Assembly: GCA_905116865.2 (NCBI GenBank)
Contig: CAJHNH020000557.1
Location: forward strand, 1,068,184-1,132,183
From: Candidula unifasciata
Lineage: Eukaryota; Mollusca; Gastropoda; Stylommatophora; Geomitridae
Direction of reading: 5' to 3'
Length of the DNA: 64,000 nucleotides
Numbering within the stretch: position 1 is the stretch's first letter; every line of letters begins with the position of its first letter. Made by a program: the position numbers and the translations under genes. Positions 50,601 to 57,680 of this stretch are shown here, piece after piece. Below the pieces are notes generated by a model that was not told the origin of the DNA, made no database searches, and was given only the letters and a program-made list of their open reading frames with translations.

Positions 50601-52516
50601 GAGTGTGTAAGTGAGTGAATGGGTTTGTGTGTGTATGTGCAAGCGCGAGCGTTGGCGTGCATTTTACCACCCATGCTTTTGTTTTTGACTTTATATAATT
50701 TGCATATCACATTTACTGCTCCTATAAAGATAGTTTACTTCTAGATGCAATATATTTCTTCAGCTGTGGTCAGGAAAGCCAAGCCACCACTTGGATCCTT
50801 GTAGAACCAACAGTCTTTTATTGACAGTCAGGAGGGAAATCACATGAACAGCTCCTCCATCACACCCAGGTGCTGTCTCAGGCCTCATCCCTGACCAACT
50901 ACCACCGTCAGTACTGCCTATCCTCATTCCTATTTCAAGCTTATGTTTTCTTAGTAGCTGTTAGTAAGGTTGATAATAGAACAGTTCTGTCCGCTTCAGG
51001 TGCTGTCACAGGCCTCATCCCTGACCAACTACCACCGTCAGTACTGCCTATCCTCATTCCTATTTCAAGCTTATGTTTTCTTAGTAGCCGTTAGTAAGGT
51101 TGACAATAGAACAGTTCTGTCCGTTTCAGGTGCACTGGGCATACAGACCAATCGACACTGGGTGGGTGATATGATCAACTGTACACCGGCCGCTTCTATT
51201 CTCAGGACTTTACCTGGTACACAACACACAGGAGGCTGGCTCGACCTGGGACCAAAGGTCATTTAAAAAAAAAAAGTTTGCACTGCTGTGACTATGCGAA
51301 TCTGAACCCTCGACCTTAAGATCCGTAGTGAGCTTCTAGCCACTTCAATATGGTAGCTCCCAACAAGTACAAACTCTATCCAGTACTAATAATTCATTTA
51401 TCACTTCCTTTGTGTTTAGCTACATGGGGTGGGCACAGCCGTAGGTGGCTTCAAGTTGTTTTATATACTGTTGACACAAGCAGGTTCATAATAATAGCAA
51501 TACTCCAGCTAAACTATCACATCTTCTGCCTTTTATCACTCAAGTGGAACATGGGTCCCTGCCTAGCAAGTGTCCAGTGACAACTCTTGTAGTTCCATAT
51601 CTGTCCTAGAGTATTCCTGTTTCTAATTACATTCAATGTGATCTATGACCTCTAAATATTTTATCTTGAAGGTTCCAAAGATATAACATTCATATGATAT
51701 CAAGATATTTAATTAGCTGGCTGTCTCAATGATGCCGAGCAGGTTTCTTTTAAACTGGCGAATTATCTTAATATAACCTCACTGCTGCCACTTTACTCCA
51801 GCCCTAGTTTACAATTTAAATAATTGCTTGCCATCACTTCATTATCACTGCTGGAAATATATGTTACTATCGATCAGCATCGTTAACTTCCTGCAATTCA
51901 CCACATAATCATGACATTTTATATTACTGAATGGCGACCAGCTGTGAGAACCAAATGAATAAATAAATAATAATTACAATACATGATCATAAGAAGTATT
52001 ACATTATAATTATAATTTTTTTCACTTTGTCACCCTTGCGGGAACCTGACTAACGAATCAAAGGTTACTTGACAACAAGTGTAGACGTGAATGACATTTA
52101 CATGCATGACATACTTGGGACCATGAGAAAACAGTCCCGACAAATTGGCTAATCGCTGAGCCATTTTATGCCCTATGGACCCAAAGTCGTACCGCCAAAC
52201 TCTACATGTAAAAAATAATATGCCGTCTGCAGAAACCCTACTGTCCAATAAACATCGCGGCGTATAAGGGAAGCGACACGACACGGGCAGATAATATTAA
52301 TATTACTAAAGGTGAGGAGACACAACATGACACGGCAAATCTCAAATCTGTCCACGGCCACAGACAAATCAAAAATGTCGCAAAGTTCAAGTACACATAT
52401 AGAAAACAAACTTTCATCGTTAAAAAAGCGACTACTTACTGATACTGCTCTGCATTCGACATACTAGGTCGCCTGGACTGACGCCTTTCGGATACACTAG
52501 GCCGTCTTTCAGACAT
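26519..52516 (-). CDS. PGD: 6-phosphogluconate dehydrogenase, decarboxylating; complete, 12 coding exons
   Basis: Cytosolic pentose-phosphate enzyme: 6-phosphogluconate + NADP+ to ribulose 5-phosphate + CO2 + NADPH. In reading order the exons are 52516-52440, 49321-49246, 46827-46648, 44711-44646, 41628-41443, 39591-39457, 35840-35651, 34504-34374, 32147-32014, 30740-30641, 28869-28747 and 26638-26519. The lengths sum to 1518 bases, 505 residues plus TAA, and every junction keeps frame with GT-AG introns. Visible motifs are the NADP-binding GLAVMG (33-38), NRT (56-58), VSGGEEGA (151-158) and [15 protein letters not shown] with catalytic Lys206 and Glu213. The C-terminal RDYFGAH carries Arg469 and His475. 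These residues are offset by 23 from the mammalian numbering. The extra length is an N-terminal Ser/Arg-rich extension of about 20 residues. Introns are packed with minisatellites, two of which include splice junctions of exons 7 and 9. TTTATT on the plus strand near 25815 and 25292 offers candidate minus-strand polyadenylation signals. Confidence 0.97.
26860..26878. repeat. 19-base poly-C tract
   Basis: In PGD intron 11, about 220 bases upstream (minus sense) of the exon 12 acceptor. Confidence 0.95.
27436..27722 (+). mobile_element. Family A copy 6
   Basis: Full-length and well preserved: GACTGTTGGTTCCTTTCCTC, GCAGATGCACTCCGACTTCA, GGCAGTGGGTCTATTCTTG. PGD intron 11. Confidence 0.85.
28186..28472 (-). 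mobile_element. Family A copy 7, best preserved, with GAA tail
   Basis: Full-length: GGGTTCCGGGGCCCTACTAT, AACAGACCCACTGCCTACCC, GTCGACTAATTGGGAGCTTC, ending GAAGAAGAAGAAGAA. Inverted relative to copy 6, 460 bases away. Confidence 0.87.
28747..28869 (-). CDS. PGD: PGD exon 11
   Basis: Forty-one codons, [20 protein letters not shown] through [19 protein letters not shown]. The longest open frame over this stretch is a different frame. The acceptor (GTGACAG) and donor (GTCTGT) place the exon and restore the conserved PGD sequence. Confidence 0.94.
28936..29702. repeat. 43-bp minisatellite, about 18 copies
   Basis: Unit ACCCAGCTACATGACATGGG then AACCAGGCAACTGTGTGGGG. Very uniform (few substitutions), so recently expanded or homogenised. 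PGD intron 10, just beyond exon 11. Confidence 0.94.
29800..30550. repeat. 20-bp minisatellite (AGACAAGACAGACAACACAG), about 37 copies
   Basis: Also contains 10-base half units. One strand has no T in most units, so three minus-strand frames stay open. PGD intron 10. Confidence 0.92.
30641..30740 (-). CDS. PGD: PGD exon 10
   Basis: Encodes [20 protein letters not shown] and on to SEMQKCQ, entering with one base that completes Ser392. Acceptor TTCTGACAG, donor GTAAGG. Confidence 0.96.
30975..32025. repeat. 48-bp minisatellite, about 22 copies, containing the PGD exon 9 donor
   Basis: Read on the minus strand, each unit contains CATCATAAGGAGGTTTGTTG. The first 12 of these bases are the end of exon 9 and GTTTGT is its donor. 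The first three intronic units are in frame with PGD and stop-free; the fourth has one extra base. PGD intron 9. Confidence 0.93.
32014..32147 (-). CDS. PGD: PGD exon 9; its donor lies inside a 48-bp tandem array
   Basis: From [17 protein letters not shown] to [11 protein letters not shown], leaving two bases (AG) before donor GTTTGT. The last 12 exon bases and the donor belong to the repeat unit of the adjoining 48-bp array. The conserved CIIRS junction with exon 10 fixes the true end. Confidence 0.95.
32605..34285. repeat. 54-bp minisatellite, about 31 copies, with hairpin and 813-bp higher-order duplication
   Basis: Unit GTCAAGGCTGGTCATATTCC then AGCCACACAGCCCATGTAGA. Each holds GGCTGGTCATATTCCAGCC, 6-bp inverted arms around 7 bases. 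Variants GGCTGCTCATG (33052, 33865) and GAGTTAAGG (33261, 34074) recur 813 bases apart. PGD intron 8. Confidence 0.94.
34374..34504 (-). CDS. PGD: PGD exon 8
   Basis: From [20 protein letters not shown] to DFIEDIRQ, entering with two bases (GT) that complete Gly304. Acceptor CCCATCTAG, donor GTGAGT. Confidence 0.96.
35050..35235. repeat. 25/26-bp repeat (CCTATAGAACATGTACAACA), about 7 copies
   Basis: In PGD intron 7. Each unit has the palindrome TGTACA. Confidence 0.88.
35565..35632 (-). mobile_element. tRNA-like SINE head, decayed
   Basis: Minus strand TATAGTGGCTCAGCACATCT and GGTTTGATTTCC sit at A- and B-box spacing. PGD intron 7. Confidence 0.4.
35651..35840 (-). CDS. PGD: PGD exon 7; its acceptor lies inside a 33-bp tandem array
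   Basis: From [17 protein letters not shown] to EYGVPLTLI, leaving one base before donor GTGAGT. The 5' edge (TTTGTCCAG then GTATTTGAT) is copied upstream in a 33-bp array with no in-frame stop, so upstream acceptor copies at about +66 or +99 bases could lengthen the exon in frame. Confidence 0.95.
35833..35963. repeat. 33-bp minisatellite, about 4 copies, containing the PGD exon 7 acceptor
   Basis: Minus strand unit: GAGATTTGACTTGTTTGTCC then AGGTATTTGAT. CAG/GTATTTGAT is the real acceptor and exon start. In the copy immediately upstream the AG is lost (CCGGG); the next two keep CCAG. Confidence 0.92.
36135..37030. repeat. 35/32-bp minisatellite, about 26 copies
   Basis: Unit CCATCAACTCCACAACCTCA then TTTGTGTGGTGA, with or without CCT before it; PGD intron 6. 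Confidence 0.92.
37148..37325. repeat. About 57/66-bp repeat, 3 copies
   Basis: GTGGCTGCTTAACCTCACAT recurs three times with CCCATCCACCACTG; the middle copy is 9 bases shorter. Confidence 0.85.
37396..37668. repeat. 63-bp repeat (3 copies) fused to a 29-bp repeat (3 copies)
   Basis: TTGGAACTTCTCCTGTGG at about 37400, 37463 and 37526, then AGATATAGAGAAGGTATGCA three times from about 37586. Two unrelated arrays abut. Confidence 0.87.
37935..38862. repeat. 25-bp minisatellite, about 37 copies, with a 400-bp higher-order unit
   Basis: Unit GCCTCAGTTTAGGCCAAGAT then AGACT. Variant TTTGGATCAA at 38251 and 38651, and GTCAACATAG at 38331/38406 and 38731/38806, are all 400 bases (16 units) apart. 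PGD intron 6. Confidence 0.94.
39102..39225 (+). mobile_element. Family A copy 8, half-length
   Basis: GCGGAAAGCTCTGGTTGTTC and the tail-side half only. PGD intron 6. Confidence 0.65.
39457..39591 (-). CDS. PGD: PGD exon 6: catalytic lysine and glutamate
   Basis: Forty-five codons from [20 protein letters not shown] to LSHDRMSK. Holds catalytic Lys206 and Glu213. Acceptor GTTCAG, donor GTAAGA. Confidence 0.97.
39760..40105. repeat. 49-bp minisatellite, 7 copies
   Basis: Unit GATGGGCTGCAGAGACCAAA then ACAAACAGTAGTACCTGTAA. PGD intron 5. Confidence 0.92.
40468..40716 (+). mobile_element. Family A copy 9
   Basis: Full-length, diverged: TGTATGCAGACTGCTGGTTT and GGCAGATGCATTCCGACTCC. PGD intron 5. 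Confidence 0.72.
41443..41628 (-). CDS. PGD: PGD exon 5: VSGGEEGA substrate-binding loop
   Basis: Sixty-two codons from [10 protein letters not shown] to GKDACCDW. Contains [18 protein letters not shown], the signature around the 6-phosphogluconate site. Phase 0 at both ends; donor GTGAGT. Confidence 0.97.
41750..41900 (+). mobile_element. Family A copy 10, decayed head half
   Basis: GGCAGATGCACTGAC, AACAAGTCACCTCTT and a broken GTGGGTTTATC. Old copy in PGD intron 4. Confidence 0.45.
42477..43628 (+). CDS. Single-exon ORF1/gag-like protein with degenerate zinc knuckle and Cys4 ribbon, in PGD intron 4
   Basis: Intact frame of 383 residues from the first ATG (42477), antisense to PGD. From the N-terminus: about 180 residues of mixed alpha/beta character; a knuckle-like [14 protein letters not shown] at 192-205, where the usual second Cys is Ser; an acidic/Ser-rich linker; a nuclear-localisation-like [14 protein letters not shown] near 257-270; and a C-terminal CPKC...CVRC (Cys 321, 324, 340, 343) resembling a zinc ribbon. 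AATAAA follows near 43723, about 95 bases after the stop. No introns and an antisense position within a host intron suggest a retroelement ORF1 or a retrocopy of a ZCCHC3-like gene. No reverse transcriptase ORF follows. I do not recognise a specific family. The uninterrupted frame argues for a recent insertion or selection. Confidence 0.6.
   Translation: MQPAAAVTTVDLDVLDAFPGGRIHQTGSTIVVSLSGADAASRAAPARLTSVLIGPVGVPIYGIAALYRYSNPTEWYLTLTEEAHRTNFDLLHNVRKTVEGVDVLLEHLDKMKTKICIHWMPVTTEQTAKKIIAGITGDEDPEIYQTRHGKDRWYASVKEKKPIPHYVNMRNPALPSGKHQLWVTVPGRRTNCPHSGHNDHWANKCPTRRRRPEPVTTPIPEEVHPPQEELAVTTQQEVVISSTQSSTEEEGSQTEGKKKKRKVKKRSRQKVSSNETSPAAKRDNKEILEETTAAAVKDETTSGSELSDFEDPEPHIKDILCPKCFAESTTFSHVITKVHCVRCHMTLAKPSKKGHTKIFLQGVKARKRPLKQYGPLSWCEPKK
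43720..43735 (+). terminator. Polyadenylation signal of the ORF1-like gene
   Basis: TGAATAAAGTTTGAA about 95 bases after the stop at 43628, followed by A-rich sequence. Function inferred from position. Confidence 0.5.
43740..44645 (-). other. PGD intron 4 beyond the ORF1-like gene
   Basis: A-rich stretch with CACACA runs after the poly(A) signal, then unique DNA; no target duplication identified. Confidence 0.5.
44646..44711 (-). CDS. PGD: PGD exon 4: short coenzyme-domain exon
   Basis: Twenty-two codons, [20 protein letters not shown] then SN. Acceptor CACACAG, donor GTAAGT, phase 0. The [10 protein letters not shown] stretch is strongly conserved in PGD. Confidence 0.96.
44750..45582. repeat. 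41-bp minisatellite, about 20 copies
   Basis: Unit GGTCAACATTGTATAGTATA then CAGATAACATTAGCTAGGGA. It holds the odd palindrome GTATAGTATAC. PGD intron 3. Confidence 0.94.
45815..46303. repeat. 27-bp minisatellite (TTGTTCACAAATCTCCCTGT), about 18 copies
   Basis: Nine-codon unit, so all frames stay open on both strands (for example CALFTNLPV). No start context or family resemblance; PGD intron 3. Confidence 0.93.
46648..46827 (-). CDS. PGD: PGD exon 3: coenzyme domain
   Basis: Sixty codons from [14 protein letters not shown] to VDEFIDSL. The NRT motif contacts the NADP phosphate in known structures. Phase 0 at both ends; donor GTATGT. Confidence 0.96.
47795..48110. repeat. 55-bp minisatellite, about 6 copies
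   Basis: Unit AACCATGGTTGACAATCAGC then CTCACCACTTGGAGGGCACA, with a shortened second copy. PGD intron 2, next to a family A copy. Confidence 0.9.
48132..48376 (+). mobile_element. Family A copy 11
   Basis: Near-consensus: GGTTGTTCATCCACTTCTGG, AGGCAGATGCACTCCGACTC, GGTAGGCAGTGGGTCTGTTC. PGD intron 2. Confidence 0.85.
48594..48617. repeat. 24-base poly-C tract
   Basis: Uninterrupted C on the plus strand, so poly-G on the PGD sense strand. Similar runs: 12517-12530 (G), 26860-26878 (C), 48940-48959 (G), 60397-60415 (G). Confidence 0.95.
48940..48959. repeat. 20-base poly-G tract
   Basis: PGD intron 2, 323 bases from the opposite-polarity C tract at 48594, so the two could pair. Confidence 0.95.
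49068..49133 (-). mobile_element. tRNA-like SINE head, decayed
   Basis: Minus strand TATAGTGGTTGCAGGGCTGA and GTGTTTAATCCCG. A 14-C run follows. Confidence 0.4.
49246..49321 (-). CDS. PGD: PGD exon 2: NADP-binding Rossmann start
   Basis: Encodes [20 protein letters not shown], the dinucleotide-binding loop. The acceptor is GTTGTCTCCAG and the donor GTAAGT. 76 bases, entering with one base. Confidence 0.96.
50868..51130. repeat. 130-bp tandem duplication
   Basis: AGGCCTCATCCCTGACCAAC and the next 110 bases repeat 130 bases later. PGD intron 1. Confidence 0.9.
51282..51355 (-). mobile_element. tRNA-like SINE head, decayed
   Basis: Minus strand AGTGGCTAGAAGCTCACTAC and GGTCGAGGGTTCAGATTCGC. 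An A-run (T-run on the minus strand) lies at 51268-51277. Confidence 0.45.
52440..52516 (-). CDS. PGD: PGD exon 1 with Ser/Arg-rich N-terminal extension
   Basis: The ATG at 52516-52514 opens [20 protein letters not shown] and the exon ends two bases into a Gln codon before donor GTAAGT. The usual PGD starts only a few residues before ADIALIG. I chose this start because it is the first ATG of an open frame joined in phase to exon 2, in CpG-rich promoter-like sequence. Confidence 0.85.
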
Positions 52517-52599
52517 TTTCGTGTACGGAGAAGAAGGAAAACAAACGCTGGCAGAGATAAAGTGAACCGCGGGTCCGCCGGCGACAAGTGAAGCAGGCG

Positions 52600-52720
52600 T
52601 GAGGTAGCAGAAATATATAACGGACTACCCTAACCCGTCGGGTCAAGGCCGTGGTTTGACCTGTGTCGTACTTCCGCTGTACCCCTCCCCCAGCGTACTT
52701 CCGTGTAATTGGGCCAAAGA
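52600..52720 (-). promoter_or_regulatory. Likely PGD promoter: TATATA box and paired ETS-type sites
   Basis: CpG-richer than its surroundings, just upstream of the PGD start codon. A TATATA lies at about 52613-52618, roughly 100 bases before the ATG. The string TACTTCCG (an ETS/GABP-like CGGAAGTA on the minus strand) occurs at 52669-52676 and again at 52696-52703, 27 bases apart. The promoter role is inferred from position and motifs only. Confidence 0.4.
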
Positions 52721-52784
52721 AGTTTAGTCCACAAGACATCAAGGCTGTGACAGCCGTGTATTTTGTATGTCATATTGTCACTAG

Positions 52785-52858
52785 GGCCGTGGCAGCTTAG
52801 TGGCTACCGCACTGGGTTACCGACAGATGCTTCGTGGTTCAATCCATGATTAAGGAGA
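52785..52858 (+). mobile_element. tRNA-derived SINE head
   Basis: GGCCGTGGCAGCTTAGTGGC resembles a pol III A box and GTGGTTCAATCCA a B box, spaced about 45 bases. The body beyond is not recognisable. Not a functional tRNA: no paired acceptor stem. Confidence 0.55.
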
Positions 52859-53865
52859 AATTCTCGCATCAGTAGTTAGTAGTAATAGTTTTCATAAACA
52901 TGCAATATTCTGTTCAGCCCTAAGGTTTTTGTGGGTATATATGCAGGCGCGTCGCAGACATGACATTTTTTGGGGAGTTGCCTCAGCCCCCTTACAATTT
53001 TTTAAGGATGGCGCCGTAGACAGATAAGCCTTGTTAACGGGCGCAGTAATAATCATTGTGTACTGAGTGGCAAATAAACATTACATATTAGAAATATTGG
53101 GTGCAAATTCCAGCAGTGTTTTCAACCTACATAAAAATGGACAGAGATTGAAGACAGCAAAAACGTTGGTGATGGAACCGGAAGTTTAAGCCTGCATTCT
53201 TGAGAATTCTGCTTATAGAGGTGCAGGTAATTACACCGGTTGGTCCTTCTTTCAACACATGCAAAGCTTATGGGCTTTCACTGTTGTTGTTTGAGGGAGA
53301 ATTGTACAGAAAGATAACGGTGCTTTTGCTTTGACTACGAACGTAATCTATCTCTGGAGGTGATGGAGCCAACAAAAGCAATGACCTCGCTAGAGAAAGA
53401 TTGTTTCCTCATGCGTGCTTTCTAGCGTGTTTTTTTAAACATGCTTAATAAGATCGAGACAGATCTGGCTCGAAGACAAAGGCTGGAATCTCTGAGGAAA
53501 TCTTCTCAACAGGAATCAGTTTCATTTTTGTGTCAGGACACTCAGGAGTTCACATGGAATGGATGATAGGATTGGTTTGCGGGTAGGGCCACGGTAAGTA
53601 CAGGACAAGCAAACCCAAGGATCGTGGCGATGTTCTCAATGCTCTCAAAGATGCACGAGGAGTAGATGATTCAGGAGAAGATGGTACATAGGCAACACTG
53701 ACACGACTACAATAACTTCATGTCAAAAGAGGTGTTGCCAGATATCAACACCATACAGACATCGAAGGAAGAATAGTAAACCAACACTTATTACAAACAT
53801 CAGAAAGAGACAGTCGTCATTTTGGGGGGTGGGGGGGGGGGTCCTGTTATAAGAAAAATGAAACT
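52859..53865. other. Upstream of PGD, nothing firm
   Basis: CAGGCGCGTCGCAGACATGA at 52944 resembles one end of a hAT-type nonautonomous element, but I could not find the other end. Confidence 0.35.
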
Positions 53866-54500
53866 GGAACATGTTGTGACTACTGGACAGAGAGGCAGAG
53901 GAAGAGAACATGTTGTGACTACTGGACAGAGAGGCAGAGGAAGAGAACATGTTGTGACTACTGGACAGAGAGGCAGAGGAAGAGAGCTTGTTGTGACTAC
54001 TGGACAGAGAGGCAGAGGAAGAGAACATGTTGTGACTACTGGACAGAGAGGCAGAGGAAGAGAACATGTTGTGACTACTGGACAGAGAGGCAGAGGAAGA
54101 GAACATGTTGTGACTACTGGACAGAGAGGCAGAGGAAGAGAACATGTTGTGACTACTGGACAGAGAGGCAGAGGAAGAGAACATGATGTGACTACTGGAC
54201 AGAGAGGCAGAGGAAGAGAACATGTTGTGACTACTGGACAGAGAGGCAGAGGAAGAGAACATGTTGTGACTACTGGACAGAGAGGCAGAGGAAGAGAACA
54301 TGTTGTGACTACTGGACAGAGAGGCAGAGGAAGAGAACATGTTGTGACTACTGGACAGAGAGGCAGAGGAAGAGAGCTTGTTGTGACTACTGGACAGAGA
54401 GGCAGAGGAAGAGAGCTTGTTGTGACTACTGGACAGAGAGGCAGAGGAAGAGAACATGTTGTGACTACTGGACAGAGAGGCAGAGGAAGAGAACTTGAGA
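53866..54500 (+). repeat. 39-bp minisatellite, about 16 copies, derived from a LINE C-terminus
   Basis: The unit reads EHVVTTGQRGRGR in one frame. Single-copy flanks continue the same LINE protein (VIRKMKL before; LEKILDGILGCYG after), so the array grew inside a LINE 3' end. 39 is a multiple of three, so frames stay open on both strands. Confidence 0.9.
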
Positions 54501-55853
54501 AGATTCTTGACGGCATTTTGGGTTGTTATGGAACGGTGTCAAACACACGACCTGATACTCGTAGTTGCAGACTGTGTAGAGGCCTGATCACCCACGCCAG
54601 TCAGTAAGGCACTTGAAGATGATGAGGCAAGCAAGATAGAACGGGTGCCACACGCGGGAGATTATGTAGACGAGATACCCGCGCTCATGGACTTTCCCGA
54701 TGTGGTACAGTGAAGTGAGAATGATCGGTGGATTAACTAGCTAGCTAATACTTGGGGGTGGGGTGGGGGTGTAATGAAATGTATAAATATATTTGTTTAA
54801 ATAACGTTTACACAACATGACTGGGGGACAACACCGAACCCACTTGTATACTGTAGTGACGGGGGCTTCTGCACCCATACGAGTGTGGAGGGGGGGGGGG
54901 GTAGCTTAGCTCATTAAGGGTATATAGCGAGGACTGAAGTGATCCATCAACGGTAAACGTGGCAGAGATAACGCGGCAGAGGCTGTATATTGTTTAACAT
55001 AGAGGCGTGGAGAAATACCCAGGGTCAAGACCAAGAACTGTGGCATGAAGACGTGTGCCGACTGCCAAGGCACATAATAACGATGATGAGACTCAGTTCA
55101 CCCTGGCCTCCCATCTGCTACCTCAAAAATACAGTACAGTGTTTACAGACATGGTAGGCGTATATGGCATAGTCATTCTGGGGTACTAGTTCCAGCTGCG
55201 GGGGAATTGGCAGCAGACCGCTTGCCGTTGGTTTCGACAGTGGTATTAAAAGCCCCCCGTCACGGAGGCTTTGGCAAACTACAAAAGTAAAACTGCCTTG
55301 TAAAACCCCAGTATAAAAAAGTGTGTGGTCTGTTCTGCAACAACCATCTAAGTAAATTTCATTACCGGATGACACCAACAACAAGGACAACCACACGAAA
55401 ACAAAAACACTGCGTCAGTGGTGGCCGGTCGCATAGAAAATATGGACGGCTATCTCTTAATTAAATCACTGTTTGCTTTCTTTACATTAATTATAATTTT
55501 GTAAAACCGGAGACCAGGAGGAAGTTCTAAAGGAACCAGTATTTGTCTCTTTAAAAGAGTGTCTTCTCATTTCCTTTTCCAAAACATTTACATTACAATA
55601 GCACGTTGGATCTAGTTGTGCCCGACCGGCTAGAATGACGCACATTAAACATCGCAGGATGTGTGCTTAGACTCTGACTCTTGACTCATATTTATAGAAG
55701 ATGACAAACAATACCAGACTCTACCCGACATGGACAAGCCGTCTATATTTATTTCTGTAAAACCTTCGCTGCAATGGTTTTTACTGAGACTGATATAAGA
55801 TGCTGCAGCAACAGTGTGACGGCTATCATACTTGCCTCTCCACTCAGTGGTTA
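54501..55853. other. Intergenic between PGD and VEPH1
   Basis: The remainder of the LINE tail that seeded the 39-bp array (to about 54610), short G runs, no gene. Confidence 0.5.
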
Positions 55854-55861
55854 TAAGTTAG

Positions 55862-56472
55862 GGCTGTCCTCCGAATAACGGTCGTAAATTATCGAGGTGG
55901 AAAATATACACTAACAGGGCCTCAGTCACGTGTCAATTGCGCACTTCCGTCGTCTTAAAATGCGCGCTTACGGCGACTTCCGCCACCGCCAAATAGCGAA
56001 CTTTCGGCAACTCCCGCCACCGCCGAGAGTGTCCCACACGCCGCGTGGATTGGGGCTAAACTAGATAGCAAGAACTCACGAGCAGCAGCTACCGCATCTC
56101 CTGCAGCTTCCTTCATTTTATTTGCTCGTGATTCCTAGCTTTCTAGTTTAGCCCCAATCCATTCGGCGATGACGTTATAGTCCCCGGAAGTGCGCATTTG
56201 ACACGTGACTGAGGCCCTGTTAGGGGATATTTTCCGCCTCGATAATTTACGATCGTTATTCGGAGGATAATGGAGGGGTATATTCCTGGGAAGAGAGGAA
56301 GAGGAAGGCCAAGGAGAAGATGGGTGCAGGATGTGGCAGATGATCTCCAGATGGGTGTATCAGACGCAGGACATCTTGCTCATGATAGGAAGGTTTTCCG
56401 GAGGGTTGTTATGGCAGCGAGGTTCCGCGAGGGACATGCTACTGAATGAATGAATGAATTCGGAGGATAGCC
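55862..56472. mobile_element. Long-TIR MITE with perfect 8-bp target duplication, interrupted by a LINE
   Basis: Left end GGCTGTCCTCCGAATAACGG and right end, read on the minus strand, GGCTATCCTCCGAAT. The inverted arms run about 85 bases, up to the mirrored CAGTCACGTGTCAAT/ATTTGACACGTGACTG segments, and an inner pair (ATTGGGGCTAAACTAGA and its complement) folds again. Flanks are TAAGTTAG at 55854-55861 and 56473-56480. Without the LINE the element is about 411 bp. The 8-bp duplication and GG termini fit hAT, P or Merlin superfamilies; I cannot assign it. No coding capacity. Confidence 0.8.
56270..56457 (+). mobile_element. 5'-truncated non-LTR retrotransposon (LINE) 3' end, young
   Basis: Encodes an unbroken 59-residue reverse-transcriptase C-terminus (MEGYIPGKRGRGRPRRRWVQ, later LAHDRKVFRRVVMAARF) and stop, then an AATG microsatellite tail. 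Target duplication ATTCGGAGGATA at 56258-56269 and 56458-56469 is perfect. It is inserted in the right arm of the MITE at 55862-56472, so it is the younger of the two. Confidence 0.85.
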
Positions 56473-56480
56473 TAAGTTAG

Positions 56481-57469
56481 AACATCCACCCAGGCTGATA
56501 TGACCATTTCAATTGGACTCTGTGTTGATCTATTCTAAAACAAGTATTAAGAAATGGAAAGCGAAGGAGTAAATAAAAGGCATTCAGTATATATTGATCG
56601 CATTATGCACAGAGAATGCATAATATGAATCTACTAAGAAGAAAATACCATAATATACCAAACGACATGTAAAGGGAGACCTTTACTTTTACAACAAAAT
56701 GAAACGCAACCTTTTATCAAAAAAACAACAGCAGATTTTTCTGCATATGGCACCCATTAACGATGGAGCTCCTGGAAAACAAAACGTCCATTGAGTATTC
56801 GAGAAATGGTGAACCGACTTCCGGTTTCAGGATGACGGCAGAAAAGTATAGCCCGCGAAAACAACATAACGGCACAGTCAAAACATTAACTAATAAATAT
56901 TGGGACAGCATTATAAAAAATTAACGTATGTCGGTGGACATTACTAGAAGTAAAAGAATATCTTCTGGAACGGGTTCTGGGGCCTCATTTTTTTGGGTGA
57001 GAGGGGGGGGGGGCGGAGATCCTCTGTTCCCTAGCAAGGATGTTGTAAATGGCGACTAATTGAATGAATGTTGAATTTAAAAAAAACGACATCATAGCAC
57101 GCAGGAACTCCCATTAGCGCACTGTCCCCATCTTCAGCAGCAAGCAAAGTGTTCCTGTTCCGATGGCACCACTAACACTGATTGTGTATCCGTCTCGCTT
57201 TTCCCCTGAGTGTTGAGCGTCAGCCAGATCACCCGGCAACTCCTCGTAGCGCCATTCTCCTCAGACCGTAATGATCTGTTTGAGCTTCTGCACTGTTCAC
57301 TCGCTCCCAGAGGGCTCTCGCAACATTTAGTTTGTCGTGCATCAATTCACCACCAAGTGGTACAGAACCGGCCAATCTATCTGTCTGCTAATTTCTTAAC
57401 ACACCGGCATGACCTAGAGAGAATATCCAATGGATGTTAACTGCCCGGGACTTCTGTCCCATCTTCAGA
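56481..57469. other. Intergenic between PGD and VEPH1, nothing recognised
   Basis: A 10-G run near 57003 and short frames only. A VEPH1 noncoding first exon could lie here or further right, but no signal fixes it. Confidence 0.4.
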
Positions 57470-57680
57470 TGGTGCTTAATTAGGGGAGTTTCTTTCGAAG
57501 TCGGAATGTACCTGTCTGAAAGGTGAGGAACCAACAGTCTGCTTAAAAATCGGTAAGATCGGTAAAACTAATAGTCTGCATACAAATCAGCTAGATCGGC
57601 GTAACAGACCAAAGTCAAGATGTGGACACACACACACACACAAATTCCGCCAGTGTTTTGGTCCAGCAAACACTAAGAAG
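57470..57680 (-). mobile_element. Family A copy 12, head missing, internal duplication
   Basis: TCGAAGTCGGAATGTACCTG and AACCAACAGTCTGC. The segment around AATAGTCTGCATACAAATCA repeats the preceding bases. A short CA microsatellite sits inside. Confidence 0.7.

Larger units (their letters stand above)
49322..52439 (-). other. PGD intron 1
   Basis: A GT/GTAT-rich stretch at 50440-50660, a 130-bp duplication, a SINE head and AT-rich sequence. No exon seen. Confidence 0.5.

Noticed and set aside
52785..52858. Functional tRNA gene
   Set aside because: A- and B-box-like strings are present but no cloverleaf with paired acceptor stem; typical of a SINE head.
52940..53030. hAT-type element end (CAGGCGCGTCGCAGAC)
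   Set aside because: No matching inverted end or target duplication found, so only noted as possible.
53723..54607. Ser-rich (minus) and VVTTGQRGRGR (plus) repeat proteins of about 240-260 codons
   Set aside because: The plus reading is a LINE tail amplified as a minisatellite; the minus reading is its shadow.
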